Assembly: GCF_963924675.1 (NCBI RefSeq)
Contig: NC_089226.1
Span: 54,560,205 to 54,624,204 of the forward strand
Origin: Phocoena phocoena
Taxonomy: Eukaryota > Chordata > Mammalia > Artiodactyla > Phocoenidae
Length of the DNA: 64,000 bases
Direction of reading: 5' to 3'
How positions within the stretch are numbered: position 1 is the first letter of the stretch; every line of letters starts with the position of its first letter. The notes below the pieces were generated by a model, which was not told where the DNA came from, searched no databases, and was given only the letters and a program-made list of their open reading frames with translations. Below, one piece after another: positions 10,930 to 23,262 of this stretch. A program made the position numbers and the translations under genes.

Positions 10930-11060
10930 TAACTGTATATTGAATCAATACATTGTACACCTGAAATTAATATCATGTTATGTCAATTACATCTCAATAA
11001 AAGTAAATTAAAAAATAAAAGCAACCTCTTTCAACAGAGAAAAAGAAAAAAAACACCATA

Positions 11061-11375
11061 CACAGAGAATCTTAAAAAATGGTACAAACGAACTTATTTA
11101 CAAAACAGAAGTAGAGTCACAGATGTAAAAACAAAAACTATTGGGCTTCCCTGGTGGCACAGTGGCTGAGAGTCTGCCTGCCGATGCAGGCGACACAGGT
11201 TTGTGCCCCAGTCTGGGAAGATCCCACATGCCACGGAGCGGCTAGGCCCATGAGCCATGGCCATTGAGTCTGTGCGTCTAGAGCCTGTGCTCCGCAACGG
11301 GAGAGGCCACAACAATGAGAGGCCCGTGTACCGCCAAAAAAAAAAAAAAAAAAAAAAAAAACTATTTATGTTTGG
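11061..11375 (+). mobile_element. L1 3'UTR fragment 'C', left part, carrying a SINE
   Basis: The L1 3'UTR text 'gaacttatttacaaaacaga' is broken by a SINE (11143-11356) and then by a full L1 starting near 11376. The text resumes at 15404 ('aactatgtttaccagttac'). 11362-11375 (actatttatgtttg) and 15407-15416 (aactatgttt) are the two sides of the second insertion. Confidence 0.72.
11143..11356 (+). mobile_element. CHR-type SINE, short form
   Basis: Complete SINE, A tail about 24. The target-site duplication aaaaactatt lies at 11133-11142 and 11357-11366, placing it in an L1 3'UTR. Confidence 0.93.
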
Positions 11376-12275
11376 GGATTGGTTCAAGATGGTGGAGTAG
11401 GACATGTTCTCACTCCCTCTTGCAAGAGCACCAGAATCACACCTAACTGCTGAACAATCATCGACAGGAAGACACTGGAAATCACCAAAAAAGATACCCC
11501 ACATCCAAAGACAAAGGAGAAGCCACAATGAGATGGTAGGAGGGGCACAGTCACAATAAAATCAAATCCCATAAATGCTGGGTGGGTGACTCACAAACTA
11601 AAGAACACTTATACCACAGAAGTCCACCTACTGGAGTGAAGGTTCTGAACCCCACGTCAGGCTTCCCAACCTGGGGGTCCAGTAATGGGAGGAGGAATTC
11701 CTAGAGAATCAAACTTTGAAGGCTAGCGGGATTTGATTGCAGGACTTCGACAGGACTGGGGGAAACAGAGACTCCACTCTTGGAGGGCACACACAAAGTA
11801 GTGTGCACACTGGGACCCAGGGGAAGGGGCATTGAGCCCATAAGAGACTGAACCAGACCTACCTGCTAGTGTTGGGAGGGTCTCCAGCAGAGGCGGAGGG
11901 TGGCTGTGTCTCACCATGAGGACAAGGACACTGGCAGCAGAAGTTCTGGGAAGTACTCCTTGGCATGAGCCCTCCCAGAGTCCACCATTAGCCCCACAAA
12001 AGAGCCTGGGTAGGCTCCAGTGTTGGGTCACCTCAGGTCAAACAACCAACAGGGACGGAACCCAGCCCCACCCATCAGCAGTCAAGCAGATTAAAGTTTT
12101 ACTGAGCTCTGCCCATCAGAGCAACAGCCAGCTCTACCCACCACCAGTCCCTCCCATCAGGAAACTTGCACAAGCCTCTTAGACAGCCTCATCCACCAGA
12201 GGGCAGACAGCAGAAGCAAGAACTACAGTCCTGCAGCCTGTGGAACAAAAACCATATTCACAGAAAGAGAGACAA

Positions 12276-12921
12276 GATGAAAAGGCAGAGGTCTATATAC
12301 CAGATGAAGGAACAAGTTAAAACACCAGAAAAACAACTAAATGAGGTGGAGATAGGCAACCTTCCAGAAAAAGAATTCAGAATAATGATTGTGAAGATGA
12401 TCCAAGACCTCGGAAAAAGAATGGAGGCAAAGATTGAGAGGATGCAAGAAATGTTTAACAAAGACCTAGAAGAATTAAAGAACAAACAGATGAACAATAC
12501 AATAACTGAAATGAAAACTACACTAGAAGGAATCAATAGAATAACTGAGGCAGAAGAACGGATAAGTGACCTGGAAGACAGAATGGTGGAATTCACAGCT
12601 GCTGAACAGAATAAAGAAAAAAGAATGAAAAGAAATGAAGACAGCCTAAGAGACCTCTGGGACAACATTAAACACAACAACATTCACATTATAGGGGTCC
12701 CAGAAGGAGCAGAGAGAGAGAAAAGACCCAAGAAAATATTTGAAGAGTTTATAGTAGAAAACTTCCCTAACATGGGAAAGGAAATAGCCACCCAAGTCCA
12801 GGAAGCACAGAGAGTCCCATACAGGATAAACCCAAGGAGAAACACACCAAGACACACAGTAATCACATTGGCAAAAATTAAAGGCAAAGAAAAGTTATTG
12901 AAATCAGGAAGGGAAAAATGA
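12276..12921 (+). pseudogene. L1 ORF1, nearly intact up to a nonsense change
   Basis: The start is the ATG at 12276 (MKRQRSIYQMKEQ), preferred over the in-frame upstream ATG at 12166 because it matches the other L1 copies. About 214 codons are open: the coiled coil, the block ISDLEDRMVEFTAAEQNKEK near residues 94-113, the RRM part with LRDLWDNIKHNNIHIIGVPE near residues 126-145, and the start of the C-terminal domain. Translation stops at TGA 12919-12921, where the aligned copy at about 17320 has CGA (Arg), a CpG-decay type change. Beyond it the C-terminal text continues to about 13168 with a further frameshift near 13050. ORF1p would be the L1 RNA-binding trimer. Confidence 0.85.
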
Positions 12922-13209
12922 CAAATAACATACAAGGGAACTGCCAAAAGGTTAACAGCTGATTTCTCAGCAGAAACTCTACAAGCCAGGAGGGAGTGTC
13001 GTGACATATTTAAAGTGATAAAAGGGAAGAACCTACAACCAAGATTACCCGGCAAGGATCTCATTCAGATCGACAGAGAAATCAAAAGCTTTACAGACAA
13101 GCAAAAGCTAAGAGAATTCAGCACCACCAAACCAGCCCTACAACAAATGCTAAAGGACCTTCTCTAAGTGGGAAACACAAGAGGAGAAAAGGACCTACAA
13201 AAACAAACC

Positions 13210-15165
13210 CAAAACAATTAAGAAAATGGTCATAGGAACATACGTATCGATAATTACCCTAAACGTGAATGGATTAAATGCTCCAACCAAAACACACACA
13301 CTGGCTGAATAGATACAAAAACAAGATCCATATATATGCTGTCTACAAGAGGCCCACTTCAGACCTAGGGACACATACAGACTGAAAGTGAAGAGATGGA
13401 AAAAGATATTCCATGCAAATGGAAATCAAAAGAAAGCTGGAGTAGCAATACTCATATCAGATAAAATAGACTTTAAAATAAAGAATGTTACAAGAGACAA
13501 AGGACACCACATAATGATCAAGGGATCAATCCAAGAAAAAGATATAACAATTATAAATATATATGCACCCAACATAGGAGCACCTCAATACATAAGGCAA
13601 CTGCTAACAGCTATAAAAGAAGAAATCAAAAGTAACACAGTAATAGTGGGGGACTTTAACACCTCACTTACACCAATGGACAGATCACCTAAACAGAAAA
13701 TTAATAAGGAAACACAAGCTTTAAATGACACAATAGACCAGATAGATTTAATTGATATTTATAGGACATTCCATCCAAAAACAGAAGATTACACTTTCTT
13801 CTCAACTGTGCATGGAACATTCTCCAGGATAGATTACATCTTGGGTCACAAATCAAGCCTCAGTAAATTTAAGAAAATTGAAATCATATCAAGCATCTTT
13901 CCTGACCACAACGTTATGAGATCAGAAATCAATGACAGGGGGCTTCCCTGGTGGCGCAGTGGTTGAGAGTCCACCTGTCGATGCAGGGGACGCAGGTTCA
14001 TGCCCCGGTCCGGGAAGATCCCACATGCTGTGGAGCAGCTCGGCCCGTGAGCCATGGCCGCTGAGCCTGCGCATCCGGAGCCTGTGCTCCACAACGGGAG
14101 AGGCCACAACAGTGAGAGGCCCGCATGCCGCAAAAAAAAAAAAAAAAAAAAAAAAAAGAAATCAATGACAGGGAAAAAAACGTATAAACACAAACACATG
14201 AAGGCTAAACAATACGTTACTAAATAACCAAGAGATTACTGAAGAAATCAAAGAGGAAGTCAATAAAGACCTAGAGACAATGACAATGAAAACACAATGA
14301 TCCAAAACCTATGGGATGCAGCAAAAGCAGTTCTAAGAGGGAAGTTTATAGCTATACAACCCTACCTCAAGAAGCAAGAAATATCTCAAATAAACAATCT
14401 AACCTCACACCTAAAGGAACTAGAGAAAGAAGAACAAACAAAACCCAAAGTTAGCAGAAGGAAAGAAATCATAAAGATCAGAGCAGAAATAAATGAAACA
14501 GAAACAAAGAAAACAATAGTAAAGATCAATAAAACTTAAAGCTCGTTCTTTGAGAAGATAAACAAAATTGATAAACCATTAGCCAGACTCATCAAGAAAA
14601 AGAGGGAGAGGACACAAATCAATAAAATTAGAAATGAAAAAGGAGAAGTTACAATGGACACTGAAGAAATACAAAGCATCCTAAGTGAATACTACAAGCA
14701 ACTCTATGCCAATAACATGGACAACCTGGAAGAACTGGACAAATTCTTAGAAAGGTATAACCTTCCAACACTGAACCAGGAAGAAATAGAAAATATGAAC
14801 AGACCAATCACAAGTAATGAAATTGAAACTGTGATTAAAAATATTCCAATAAATGAAAGTCCAGGACCAGATGGCTTCACAGGTGAATTCTATCAAACAT
14901 TTAAAGAAGAGCTAATACCCATCCTTCCCAAACTCTTCCAAAATATTGCAGAGGAAGGAACACTCCCAAACTCATTGTATGAGGCCACCATCACCCTGAT
15001 ACCAAAACCAGACAAAGATACTACAAGAAAATTACAGACCAATATCATTCATGAATATAGATGCAAAAATCCTCAAGAAAATACTGGCAAACAGAATCCA
15101 ACAACACATTAAAAGGATCATACACCATGATCAAGTGGGATTTATCCCAGGCATGCAAGGATTCT
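13210..15165 (+). pseudogene. L1 ORF2, endonuclease plus partial RT, SINE-interrupted
   Basis: The endonuclease reads openly at 13388-13939: VGDFNTSL (about 13647), SRIDYILGH (about 13825) and FPDHN (about 13900) are the usual Asp/Asn/His catalytic blocks. A SINE at 13941-14156 then breaks it. The linker and RT N-terminal part follow (14297-15112, with [16 protein letters not shown] near 14856). ORF2 ends at about 15165 by deletion, before the FADD-type box, so no functional reverse transcriptase is possible. Confidence 0.83.
13941..14156 (+). mobile_element. CHR-type SINE, short form
   Basis: Complete SINE with poly(A) about 26. A perfect 17-bp target-site duplication, agaaatcaatgacaggg, lies at 13924-13940 and 14157-14173 within L1 ORF2. 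Confidence 0.95.
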
Positions 15166-15232
15166 TCAAGACAGATGTCACAGAGACACAGATTTCGAAA
15201 ACAAACGTATGGACACCAAGGGAGAAAAGTGC

Positions 15233-15233
<1 letters not shown>

Positions 15234-15273
<40 letters not shown>
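15234..15273. repeat. (TG)n microsatellite, about 20 units
   Basis: A pure TG tract lies in the 3'UTR of L1 element 2, followed by 'atatgaatctggagattgtg'. Confidence 0.95.
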
Positions 15274-15274
<1 letters not shown>

Positions 15275-15403
15275 TATGAATCTGGAGATTGTGATTGACA
15301 TATATTCACTAATATGTATAAAAGGGATAACTAATAAGAACTTGCTGTATAAAAATAAAATAAAATAAAATTTAAAATAAAAGGGCCATTGTGTCAAAAA
15401 AAA

Positions 15404-15695
15404 CAACTATGTTTACCAGTTACGGGGGCGGGCATGGGGAGAGGAGGGATAAATTGAGAGACTGGGATTGACATATACACACTCCTATATATAAAATAGA
15501 TAACTAGTAAGGCCCTACTGTATAGCACAGGGAACTCTACTCAATATTCTGTAATGATCTATATAGGAAAAGAATCTTAAAAAGAGTGGATATATATATG
15601 TATAACTGATTCACTGTGCTATACAGCAGAACTAACACAACACTGTAAATCAACTATACTCCAATAAATATATAAAAAAACAAAAAACAATAACA
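15404..15695 (+). mobile_element. L1 3'UTR fragment 'C', right part, with A-rich tail
   Basis: It resumes the L1 3'UTR broken at 11375: 'actgggattgacatatacac', 'tatagcacagggaactctac' and 'gtaaatcaactatactccaa', ending in AATAAA and an A-rich tail (15661-15695). Confidence 0.8.
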
Positions 15696-15753
15696 AAAAA
15701 AGATTATCCACAGAGTAAAAAGGCAACCGCAAAAGGCTCTGGGAAAAAATATT
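15696..15753 (+). mobile_element. L1 fragment 'D', left part
   Basis: The late ORF2 text 'gcaaaaggctctgggaaaaa' then 'atatttg' stops where a full L1 begins. It continues at about 23263 ('tttgcaaatcatgtatgtga'). In an intact L1 these two texts are contiguous ('gggaaaaaatatttgcaaatcat'-type wording). Confidence 0.72.
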
Positions 15754-16664
15754 TGGAAAGATGGTGGAGTAGAAGGACGTGCACTCACCCTTTCTTGCAA
15801 GAGCACCAGCATCACAACTAACTGCTGAGCAACCCTCAGTGGAAAAATGCTAGGACCTACCAAACAAGATACCCTACATCCAAAGACAAAGGAGAGACTA
15901 CAGCAAGACGGTAGGCAGGGCGCAAGTGCAATAGAATCAAATTCCATACCCGCCAGGCGGGCGACCCACAAACTGGAAAACAATTATACCACAGAAGTTC
16001 TCCCACTGGAGTGAGGTTCTGAGCCCCATGTCAGGCTTCCCAGCCTGGAGGTCCAGCAATGAGAGGAGGACTCCCGAGAGAGTCCAGCTTTGATGGCCAG
16101 CGGGATTGACTGCAGGACTTCCACACGACTGGAGGAAACAAAAACTCCACTCTTGGAGGGCACACGCAGTCTTGTGCGCACCAGGACCCAGGGGAAAAAA
16201 GCAGTGCCTCATAAGAGACTGGGCCAGACCTACCTGCTAGTATTGGAGGGTCTCCTGCAGAGGTGACAGGGGAGTTGTCGCTCACTGCAGGGACAAAGAC
16301 ACTGGAAGCAGCAGCTCTGGGAAGTACTCATTGGCATGAGCCCTCCCAGAGGCCATGATTAGCCCCACCAAATAGCCTGTAGGCTCCAATGCTGGGTTGC
16401 CTCAGGCCAAACAACCAACAGCAGGGAACACAACCTCACCCCTTCAGCAGACAAATGGATTAAAGTTTTAAAGTTTTACTGAGCACAGCCCTTCCCACCA
16501 GATGGACAAGACCCAGCTCTACCCACCACCAGTCCCTCCCATCAGGAAGCTCGCATAAGCCTCTTAGATAGCCTCATCCACTGGAGGACAGACAGTAAAA
16601 GCAAAAAGAACTACAATTCTGCAGCCTGCCGAACAAAAACCACAATCACAGAAATTTACACAAA

Positions 16665-17575
16665 ATGAAATGGCAGAGGACTGTGTCCCAGATGAAGGAA
16701 CAAGATAAAACCCCAGAAAAACAACTAAGTGAAGTGGAGATAGCCAAACTTCCAGAAAAAGAATTCAGAATAATGACAGTGAAGATGATCCAGGATCTCA
16801 GAGAAAGAATGGAGGCAAAGATCAAGAAGATGAAAGAAATGGTTAACAAAGACCTAGAAGAATTAAAGAACAAACAAACAGAGATGAACAATGCAATAAA
16901 TGAAATGAAAAATACACTAGAATGAATCAATAGCAGAATAACTGAGGCAGAAGAACAAATAAATGACCTGAAGACAAAATGGTGGAAATCACTGCCATGA
17001 AACAGAATAAAGAAAAAAGAATAGAAAGAAATGAAGACAGTCTAAGAGACCTCTGGGACAACATTAAACATACCAACATTCACATTATACGGGTCCCAGA
17101 AGAAGAAGAGAGAGAGAAAGGACCTGAGAAAACATTGCAAGAGATAATAGCTGAAAACTTCCCTAACAAGGGAAAGGAAACAGTCACCCTAGTCAAGGAA
17201 GCACAGAGAGTCCCAGGCAGGATAAACCCAAGGAGCAACATGCCAAAACACACAGTAATCAAACTGACAAAAATTAAAGATGAAAAAAAAAATTTTTAAA
17301 GCAACAAGGGAAAAACGACAAATAACATACAAGTGAACTGCCATAAGGTTATCAGCTGATTTCTCAGCAGAAACTCCGCCTACCAGAAAGAAGTGGCCTT
17401 TCATCACTATTTAAAGTGATGAAAGGGAGGAACCTACAACCAAGAATACTCTACCCAGCAAGGCTCTCAATTCAGATTTGATGGAGAAATCAAAAGCTTT
17501 ACAGACAAGCAAAAGCTAAGAGAATTCGACACCACGAGACCAGCTTTGCAAGGAATGCTAAAGGAACTCTCTAGG
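16665..17575 (+). pseudogene. L1 ORF1 relic (element 3)
   Basis: It starts at ATG 16665 (MKWQRTVSQMKEQDKTPEKQ). The first 86 codons are open to a TGA near 16925 where the intact sequence has another codon ('actagaatgaatcaatagc'). The frame resumes at about 16979 (MVEITAMKQNKEKRIERNED) and runs to about 17299 through LRDLWDNIKHTNIHIIRVPE. C-terminal text continues to 'ctaaaggaactctctag'. The role would be the L1 RNA-binding protein; this copy is broken by at least one stop and two frameshifts. Confidence 0.82.
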
Positions 17576-17607
17576 CGGGGAAGAGACCAGCAACTTGAAA
17601 CAATCTG

Positions 17608-17928
17608 TGGGCTTCCCTGGTGGCACAGTGGATAAGAATCCACCTGCCAAGGCAGGGGACACAGGTTCGATCCCTGGTCCAGGAAGATCCCACATGCCAC
17701 GGAGCAACTAAGCCCGTGCACCACAACTACTGAGCCTGCACTCTAGAGCTCAAGTGCAACAACTACTGTAGTTGTTCTGCAACAAGAGAAGCCACCGCAA
17801 TGAGAAGCCCGTGCACCACAACGAAGAGTAGCATCTGCTCACAACTAGAGAAAGCCAACGTGCAGCAACAAAGACCCAACACAGCCAAAAATAAATAAAT
17901 AAAATAAAAATTAAAAAAATTAAAAAAG
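17608..17928 (+). mobile_element. CHR-type SINE, long form
   Basis: Head 'ggcttccctggtggcacagt', long body with 'ccacaactactgagcctgca', tail 'aaagacccaacacagcc' and (AAAT)n. The flanks gaaacaatctgt and gaaacttgt mark insertion in the L1 inter-ORF spacer. Confidence 0.9.
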
Positions 17929-18198
17929 AAACTTGTACACCTACAGACTGCTATATCAAAACTACGATAGATACACACAAAAACAAAAAAGCAACCCAAA
18001 CACAACACTAAAGATGGTCATCAGACCACAAGAGAACAAAAGAGGTAGAGAAGTAAAAAGACCTATAAAAACAAACCCAAAACAATTAACAAAATGGCAA
18101 TAGGAACATACATATTGATAATTACCTTAAATGTAAATGGATTAAATGCTCCAGCCAAAAAATGCAGGCTTGCTGAATGGACACAAAAACAAGACCCA

Positions 18199-18405
18199 GG
18201 ACTTCCCTGGTGGCACAGTGGTTGAGAGTCCGCCTGCCAATGCAGGGGACGCAGGTTCGTGCCCCGGTCCGGGAAGATCCCACATGCTGTGGAGTGACTG
18301 GGCCCGTGAGCCATGGCCGCTTAGCCTGCACGTCTGGAGCCTGTGCTCCGCAACAGGAGGGGCCACAACAGTGAGAGGCCCATGTACTGCAAAAAAAAAC
18401 AAAAA
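18199..18405 (+). mobile_element. CHR-type SINE, short form
   Basis: Complete SINE. The duplicated flanks acaagaccca lie before (ending 18198) and after (ending 18419), inside the 5' part of L1 ORF2. Confidence 0.93.
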
Positions 18406-19702
18406 CAAAACAAGACCCATATATATGCTGTCTACAAGAGACCCACTTCAGACTTAGGGACACATACAGACTGAAAGTGAGGGGATGGAAGAAGTTATTC
18501 CATGCAAGTCGAAATCAAAAAAAAGCTGGAGTAGCAATACTCATTTCAGAAAAAATAGACTTTAAAATAAAGACTGTTATAACAAAGAAGAGACACAGAA
18601 GGACACACATAATGATCAAGGGATCAATCCAAGAAGATGTAACAACTGTAGATATATATGCACCCAACATAGGAGCACCTCAATATATAAGGCAAATACT
18701 AACAGCCATAAAGGGAGAAATCGACAGTAACACAATAATAGTGGGGGACTTTAACACCCCACTTTCATCAATGGACAGATCATCCAGACAGAAAATCAAT
18801 AAGGAAACACAGGCCTTGAATGACACATTAGGCCAGATGAACTTAATTGATATTTACAGAGCATTCCATCCAAAAGCAGCAGAATATACATTCTTCTCAA
18901 GTGCACATGGAACATTCTCCAGGACTGACCACACACTGGGCCACAAAGCAAGCCGTGGTAAATTTAAGAAAATTCAAATCATATCAAGCGTCTTTTCCAA
19001 CCACAATGCTATGAGACTAGAGATAAACCACAAGAAAAAGACTGTAAAAAACACAAACACGTGGAGGCTAAACAATATGCTACTAAACAACCAATGGATC
19101 ACTGAATTAATCAAAGAAATAAAAATATACGTGTTGACAAATGAAAACAAAAACAAAATGATCCAAAAATCTATGGGATGCAGCAAAAGCAGTTCTAAGA
19201 GGGAAGTTTATAGCAATACAATCTCTCCTCAGGAAACAACAAAATCTCAAATAAACAACCTAAACTTACACCTAAAGCACCTAGAGAAAGAAAAACAAAC
19301 AAAACCTATAGTAGAAGGAAAGAAATCATAAAGATCAGAGCAGAAATAAATGAAATAGAGACAAAACAACAGCAAAGATAATGAAACTGAAACCTGGTGC
19401 TTTGAAAAGATAAACAAAATTGATAAACCTTTAGCCAGACTCATCAAGAAAAAAAGGAAGAGGACTCAATTCAATAAAGTTAGAATGAAAAAGGAGAAGT
19501 TACAACTGACACCACAGAAACACAAAGGATCATAAGAGACTACTACAAACAACTATATGCCAATAAAATGGACAACCTGGAAGAAATGGACAAATTCTTA
19601 GAAAGGTACAATCTCCCAAGACTGAACCAAGAAGAAATAGAAAATATTAACAGACCACTCACAAGCACTGAAATTGAAACTGTGATTAAAAGATGCCCAA
19701 CA

Positions 19703-19903
19703 GGGCTTCCCTGGCGGTGCAGTGGTTGAGAGTCCGCCTGCCGATGCAGGGGACACGAGTTCGTGCCCCGGTCTGGGAGGATCCCACATGCCGCGGAGCG
19801 TCTAGGCCCATGAGCCATGGCGACTGAGCCTGCACGTCCGGAGCCTGTGCTCCGCAACAGGAGAGGCCACAACAGTGAGAGGCCCGCGTACCGCAAAAAA
19901 AAA
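19703..19903 (+). mobile_element. CHR-type SINE, short form
   Basis: Complete SINE with target-site duplication aaaagatgcccaaca at 19688-19702 and 19904-19918, within L1 ORF2. Confidence 0.95.
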
Positions 19904-21131
19904 AAAAGATGCCCAACAAACAAAAGTCCTGGCTTCACAGGCGAATTCTATCAAACATTTAGAGAAGAGCTAACACCGTTCCTTCTGAAACTTTTCCAAA
20001 AAATTGCAGAGGAAGGAAAACTCCCGAACTCATTCTATGAGGCCACCATCACCCTGATACGTAAACCAGACAAAGATACCACAAAAAAAGAAAATTATAG
20101 GCCAATATCACTGATGAACATAGACACAAAAATGCTCAAAAAAACACTAGTAATCCAAATCCAACAATACGTTAAAAGGATCATACACCATGATCAAGAG
20201 GGATTTATCCCAGGGATGCAAGGATTTTTTGATATCTGCACATCAATCAGTGTGATACACCACATTAACAAATTGAAGAATAAAAACCATATGATCATCT
20301 CAATAGATGCAGAAAAAGCTTTAGACAAAATTCAGCACCCATTTATGATAAAAGCTCTCCAGAAAGTGGGCATAGAGGGAACCTACCTCAACATAATAAA
20401 GGCCATATATGACAAACCTACAGCTAACATCATACTCAATGGTGAAAAGCTGAAAGCATTTCGTCTACGATCAGGAACAAGACAAGGATGTCCACTCTCG
20501 CCACTTTTATTCAACATAGTTTTGGAAGTCCTAGATACAGCAATCAGAGAAGAAAAAGAAATAAAAGGAATCCAAATTGAAAAAGAAGAAGTAAAACTAT
20601 CACTGTCTGCAGATGACATGATACTATACATAGAAAATCCTAAAGATGCTACCAGAAAACGACTAAGCTCATCAATGAATTTGGTAAAGTTTCAGGTTAC
20701 AAAATTAATATACAGAAATCTGTTGCATTTCTATACACTAACAATGAAAGATCAGAAAGAGAAATTCAAGAAACAATCCCATTTACCATCGCATCAAAAA
20801 GAATAAAATACCTAGGAATACACCTTTCCTCCTTATGTAGGAATAGACCTACATAAGGAGACAAAAGACCTGTACTCCAAAAACTATAAGATACTGATGA
20901 AAGAAACTGAAGATGACACAAACAGATGGAAAGATATACCATGTTCTTGGATTGGAAGAATCAATATTGTCAAAATGACTACATTACCCAAGGAAATCTA
21001 CAGATTCAATGTAGATTGAATCAATTAATTTGATCAATAAATTAATCCCTATCAAATTACCAATGGCATTTTTCACAGAACTAGAACAAAAAATCTTAAA
21101 ATTTGTATGGAGACACAAAAGACCCAGAATA

Positions 21132-21330
21132 GGGCTTCCCTGGTGGTGCAGTGGTTGAGAGTCCGCCTGCCTATGCAGGGGACACAGGTTCATGCCCCGG
21201 TCCGGGAGGGTCCCACAGGCCGCAGAGCAGCTGGACCCGTGAGCCATGGCCACTGAGCCTGCATGTCCGGAGCCTGTGCTCTGCAACGGGAGAGGCCACA
21301 ACAGTGAGAGGCCTGCGTACCGCAAAAAGA
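21132..21330 (+). mobile_element. CHR-type SINE, short form
   Basis: Complete SINE with target-site duplication aaaagacccagaata at 21117-21131 and around 21330-21344, within L1 ORF2. Confidence 0.95.
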
Positions 21331-21569
21331 AAAGACCCAGAATAGCCAAAGCAATCAGAAAAACAAAAGGAGCTGAAGTAATCAGGCTCCCTAACTTCAG
21401 ACTATACTACAAAGCTATAGTCATCAAAATCGCATGGTACTGACACAAAAACAGACACATAGATTGAAAGCCCAGAAATGACACACACCTATGATCAGTT
21501 AATGTGCTATAAATGAGGGAAAAACTGTACAATAGTAGAAAGACAGTCTCTTCAACAAATGGTGCTGGG

Positions 21570-21913
21570 GGGACTTCCCTGGTGGCACAGTGGTTAAGAA
21601 TCCACCTGCCAATGCAGGGGACACGGGTTTGATCCCTGGTCCGGGAAGATCCCACATGCCACGGAGCAACTAAGTCGATGCGCCACAACTACTGAGCTTG
21701 CGCTCTGGAACCCATGAGCCACAACTATTCAGCCCGCCTGCTGCAACTACTGAAGCCCATGTGCCTAGGGCCCGTGCTCTGCAACAAGAGAAGCTACCTC
21801 AATGAGACACCTGCACACCACAACAAAGAGTAGTCCCCGCTCACCACAACTAGAGAAAGCCCATGCACAGCAACAAAGACCCAACACTGCCAAAAATAAA
21901 AAAGTAAAAAAAC
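21570..21913 (+). mobile_element. CHR-type SINE, long form
   Basis: Head 'ggacttccctggtggcacag', body 'actgaagcccatgtgcctag', tail 'agacccaacactgcc'. The target-site duplication is aaatggtgctggg before and caagtggtgctggg after. Confidence 0.93.
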
Positions 21914-23262
21914 CAAGTGGTGCTGGGAAAACTGGACAGCTACACGTAGAAAAATGAAATTAGATAACTTTTTAACACCATACACAAAAATAAGCTCAAA
22001 ATGGATTAAAGACATAAATGCGAGACTGGACACTACTAAACTCTTAGAGGAAAACACAGGCAGAACACTCTCTAACATAAATCACAGCAATATTTTTTTC
22101 GATCTATCTCCCAGGGTAATGGAAATAAAAACAAAAATAAACAAATGGGGCCTAGTTAAATTCAAAAGTTTTTGCACAGCAAAGGAAACAATGAACAAAA
22201 CAAAAAGACAACCCACAGATTGGGAGAAAATGTTTGCAAATCATGTGACTGACAAGAGATTAGTCTCCAAAATTTACAAACAGCTCATGCAGCTTAATCT
22301 CATCAACACAAATAACCCAATCAAAAAAAGGGCATAAGATCAAAATAGACATTTCTCCAAAGAAGACATACAGATGGCCAAGAGGCACATGAAAAGATGT
22401 TCAACATCACTAATTATAGAGAAATGCAAATCAAAACTACAATGAGATATCACCTCACACTAGTCAAAATGACTACCATCAAAAATCCACAAACGTAAAT
22501 GCTGGAGAGGGTGTGGAGAGAAGGCAACCCTCCTACACTGTTGGTGGGAATGTAAATTGGTATAGCTACTATGGAGAACAGTATGGAGGTTCCTTAAAAA
22601 CTAAAAATAGAGCTACCATATGATCCTGTAATTGCACTTCTGGGTATATATCTGGAGAAAAACATGGTCATGGTCCGAAAGGATACATGCACCCCAATGT
22701 TCATTGCAACACTGTTTACAATAGCCAAGACATGGAACCAACATAAATCTCCATCGACAAAGGAATGGATAAAGATGTGGCACATATATACAACGGAATA
22801 TTAGCCATTAAAAAGAATGAAATAATGCCATTCGCAGCAATAAGGATGGACTTAGATATTGTCATACTGAGTGAAGTAAGTGAGACAGAGAAAGGCAAGT
22901 ATCATATGATATTGTTTATATGTGGAATCTAAAAAGAAATGATACAAATCAACTTATTTACAAAATAGAAACAGACTCAGAGAAGGAACTTATGGTTACC
23001 AGGTGGGAAGGGTCGGGGGAACAGATAGTTAGGGAGTTTGGGATTGACATGTACACACTGCTACATATAAAGTGGATAACTAACAAGGACCTACTGCATA
23101 GCACAGGGAACTCTGCTCAATATTATGTACAACCTAAATGGGAAAAAAATTTGAAAAATAATTGATACACGTATATGTATAACTGAATCACTTTGCTGTA
23201 CACCTGAAACTATCACAATATTGTTAAAGAACTATATTCCAATATAAAATAAAAAGTTTTTA

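Larger units (their letters stand above)
9417..11060 (+). mobile_element. Older L1 3' fragment 'E' (ORF2 C-terminus to 3'UTR), interrupted
   Basis: It begins with the late ORF2 text 'ctgaatagacattttccaaa' and runs through 'aattccacttctgggtattt' and a 3'UTR including 'gttctcatcacaagaaaatt'. A TIR transposon at 10341-10929 splits it. The L1 3' end resumes at 10930 ('cattgtacacctgaaattaa') and ends with 'atctcaataaaagtaaatta'. It is more diverged than elements B, 2 and 3. Confidence 0.78.
11376..15403 (+). mobile_element. L1 element '2': 5'UTR, ORF1, partial ORF2, 3' end
   Basis: The 5' end reads 'ttcaagatggtggagtagga'. A 5'UTR of about 900 bp leads to ORF1 (12276) and then ORF2 (about 13210-15165). 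ORF2 stops abruptly in the RT region ('ggcatgcaaggattcttcaa') and joins directly to a 3'UTR with (TG)n, ending at 'aataagaacttgctgtataa' plus an A-rich tail (15350-15403). The RT palm and C-terminal part are therefore missing. It lies inside another L1 3'UTR. The ORFs are better preserved than in element B, which suggests a younger age. Confidence 0.85.
18090..22340 (+). pseudogene. L1 ORF2 relic (element 3)
   Basis: The endonuclease is open from 18477 to about 19331 (VGDFNTPLSSMDRSSRQ; the blocks SRTDHTLGH and FSNHN replace the usual SRIDYILGH and FPDHN). The RT is open at about 19916-20806: [19 protein letters not shown], then [12 protein letters not shown] near 20608-20643 where FADD is typical. 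The open frame that includes the RT starts within a SINE and is not a real protein start. SINEs at 18199, 19703, 21132 and 21570 plus stops break the ORF. No functional ORF2p is possible. Confidence 0.82.
15754..23262 (+). mobile_element. L1 element '3': full-length structure with nested SINEs
   Basis: 5' end 'ggaaagatggtggagtagaa'; 5'UTR 15754-16664; ORF1 relic 16665-17575; spacer with a long SINE; ORF2 relic about 18090-22340; 3'UTR ending near 23262 in 'tccaatataaaataaaaag'. The sequences aaaaaatattt (15743-15753) and taaaaattt (about 23261-23270) look like its target-site duplication. SINEs lie at 17608, 18199, 19703, 21132 and 21570. Stops and frameshifts make it inactive. Confidence 0.85.

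Noticed and set aside
19817..20806. Open frame of 329 codons with reverse transcriptase text
   Set aside because: The start lies in a SINE and the rest is the L1 ORF2 relic; it is not an independent protein.
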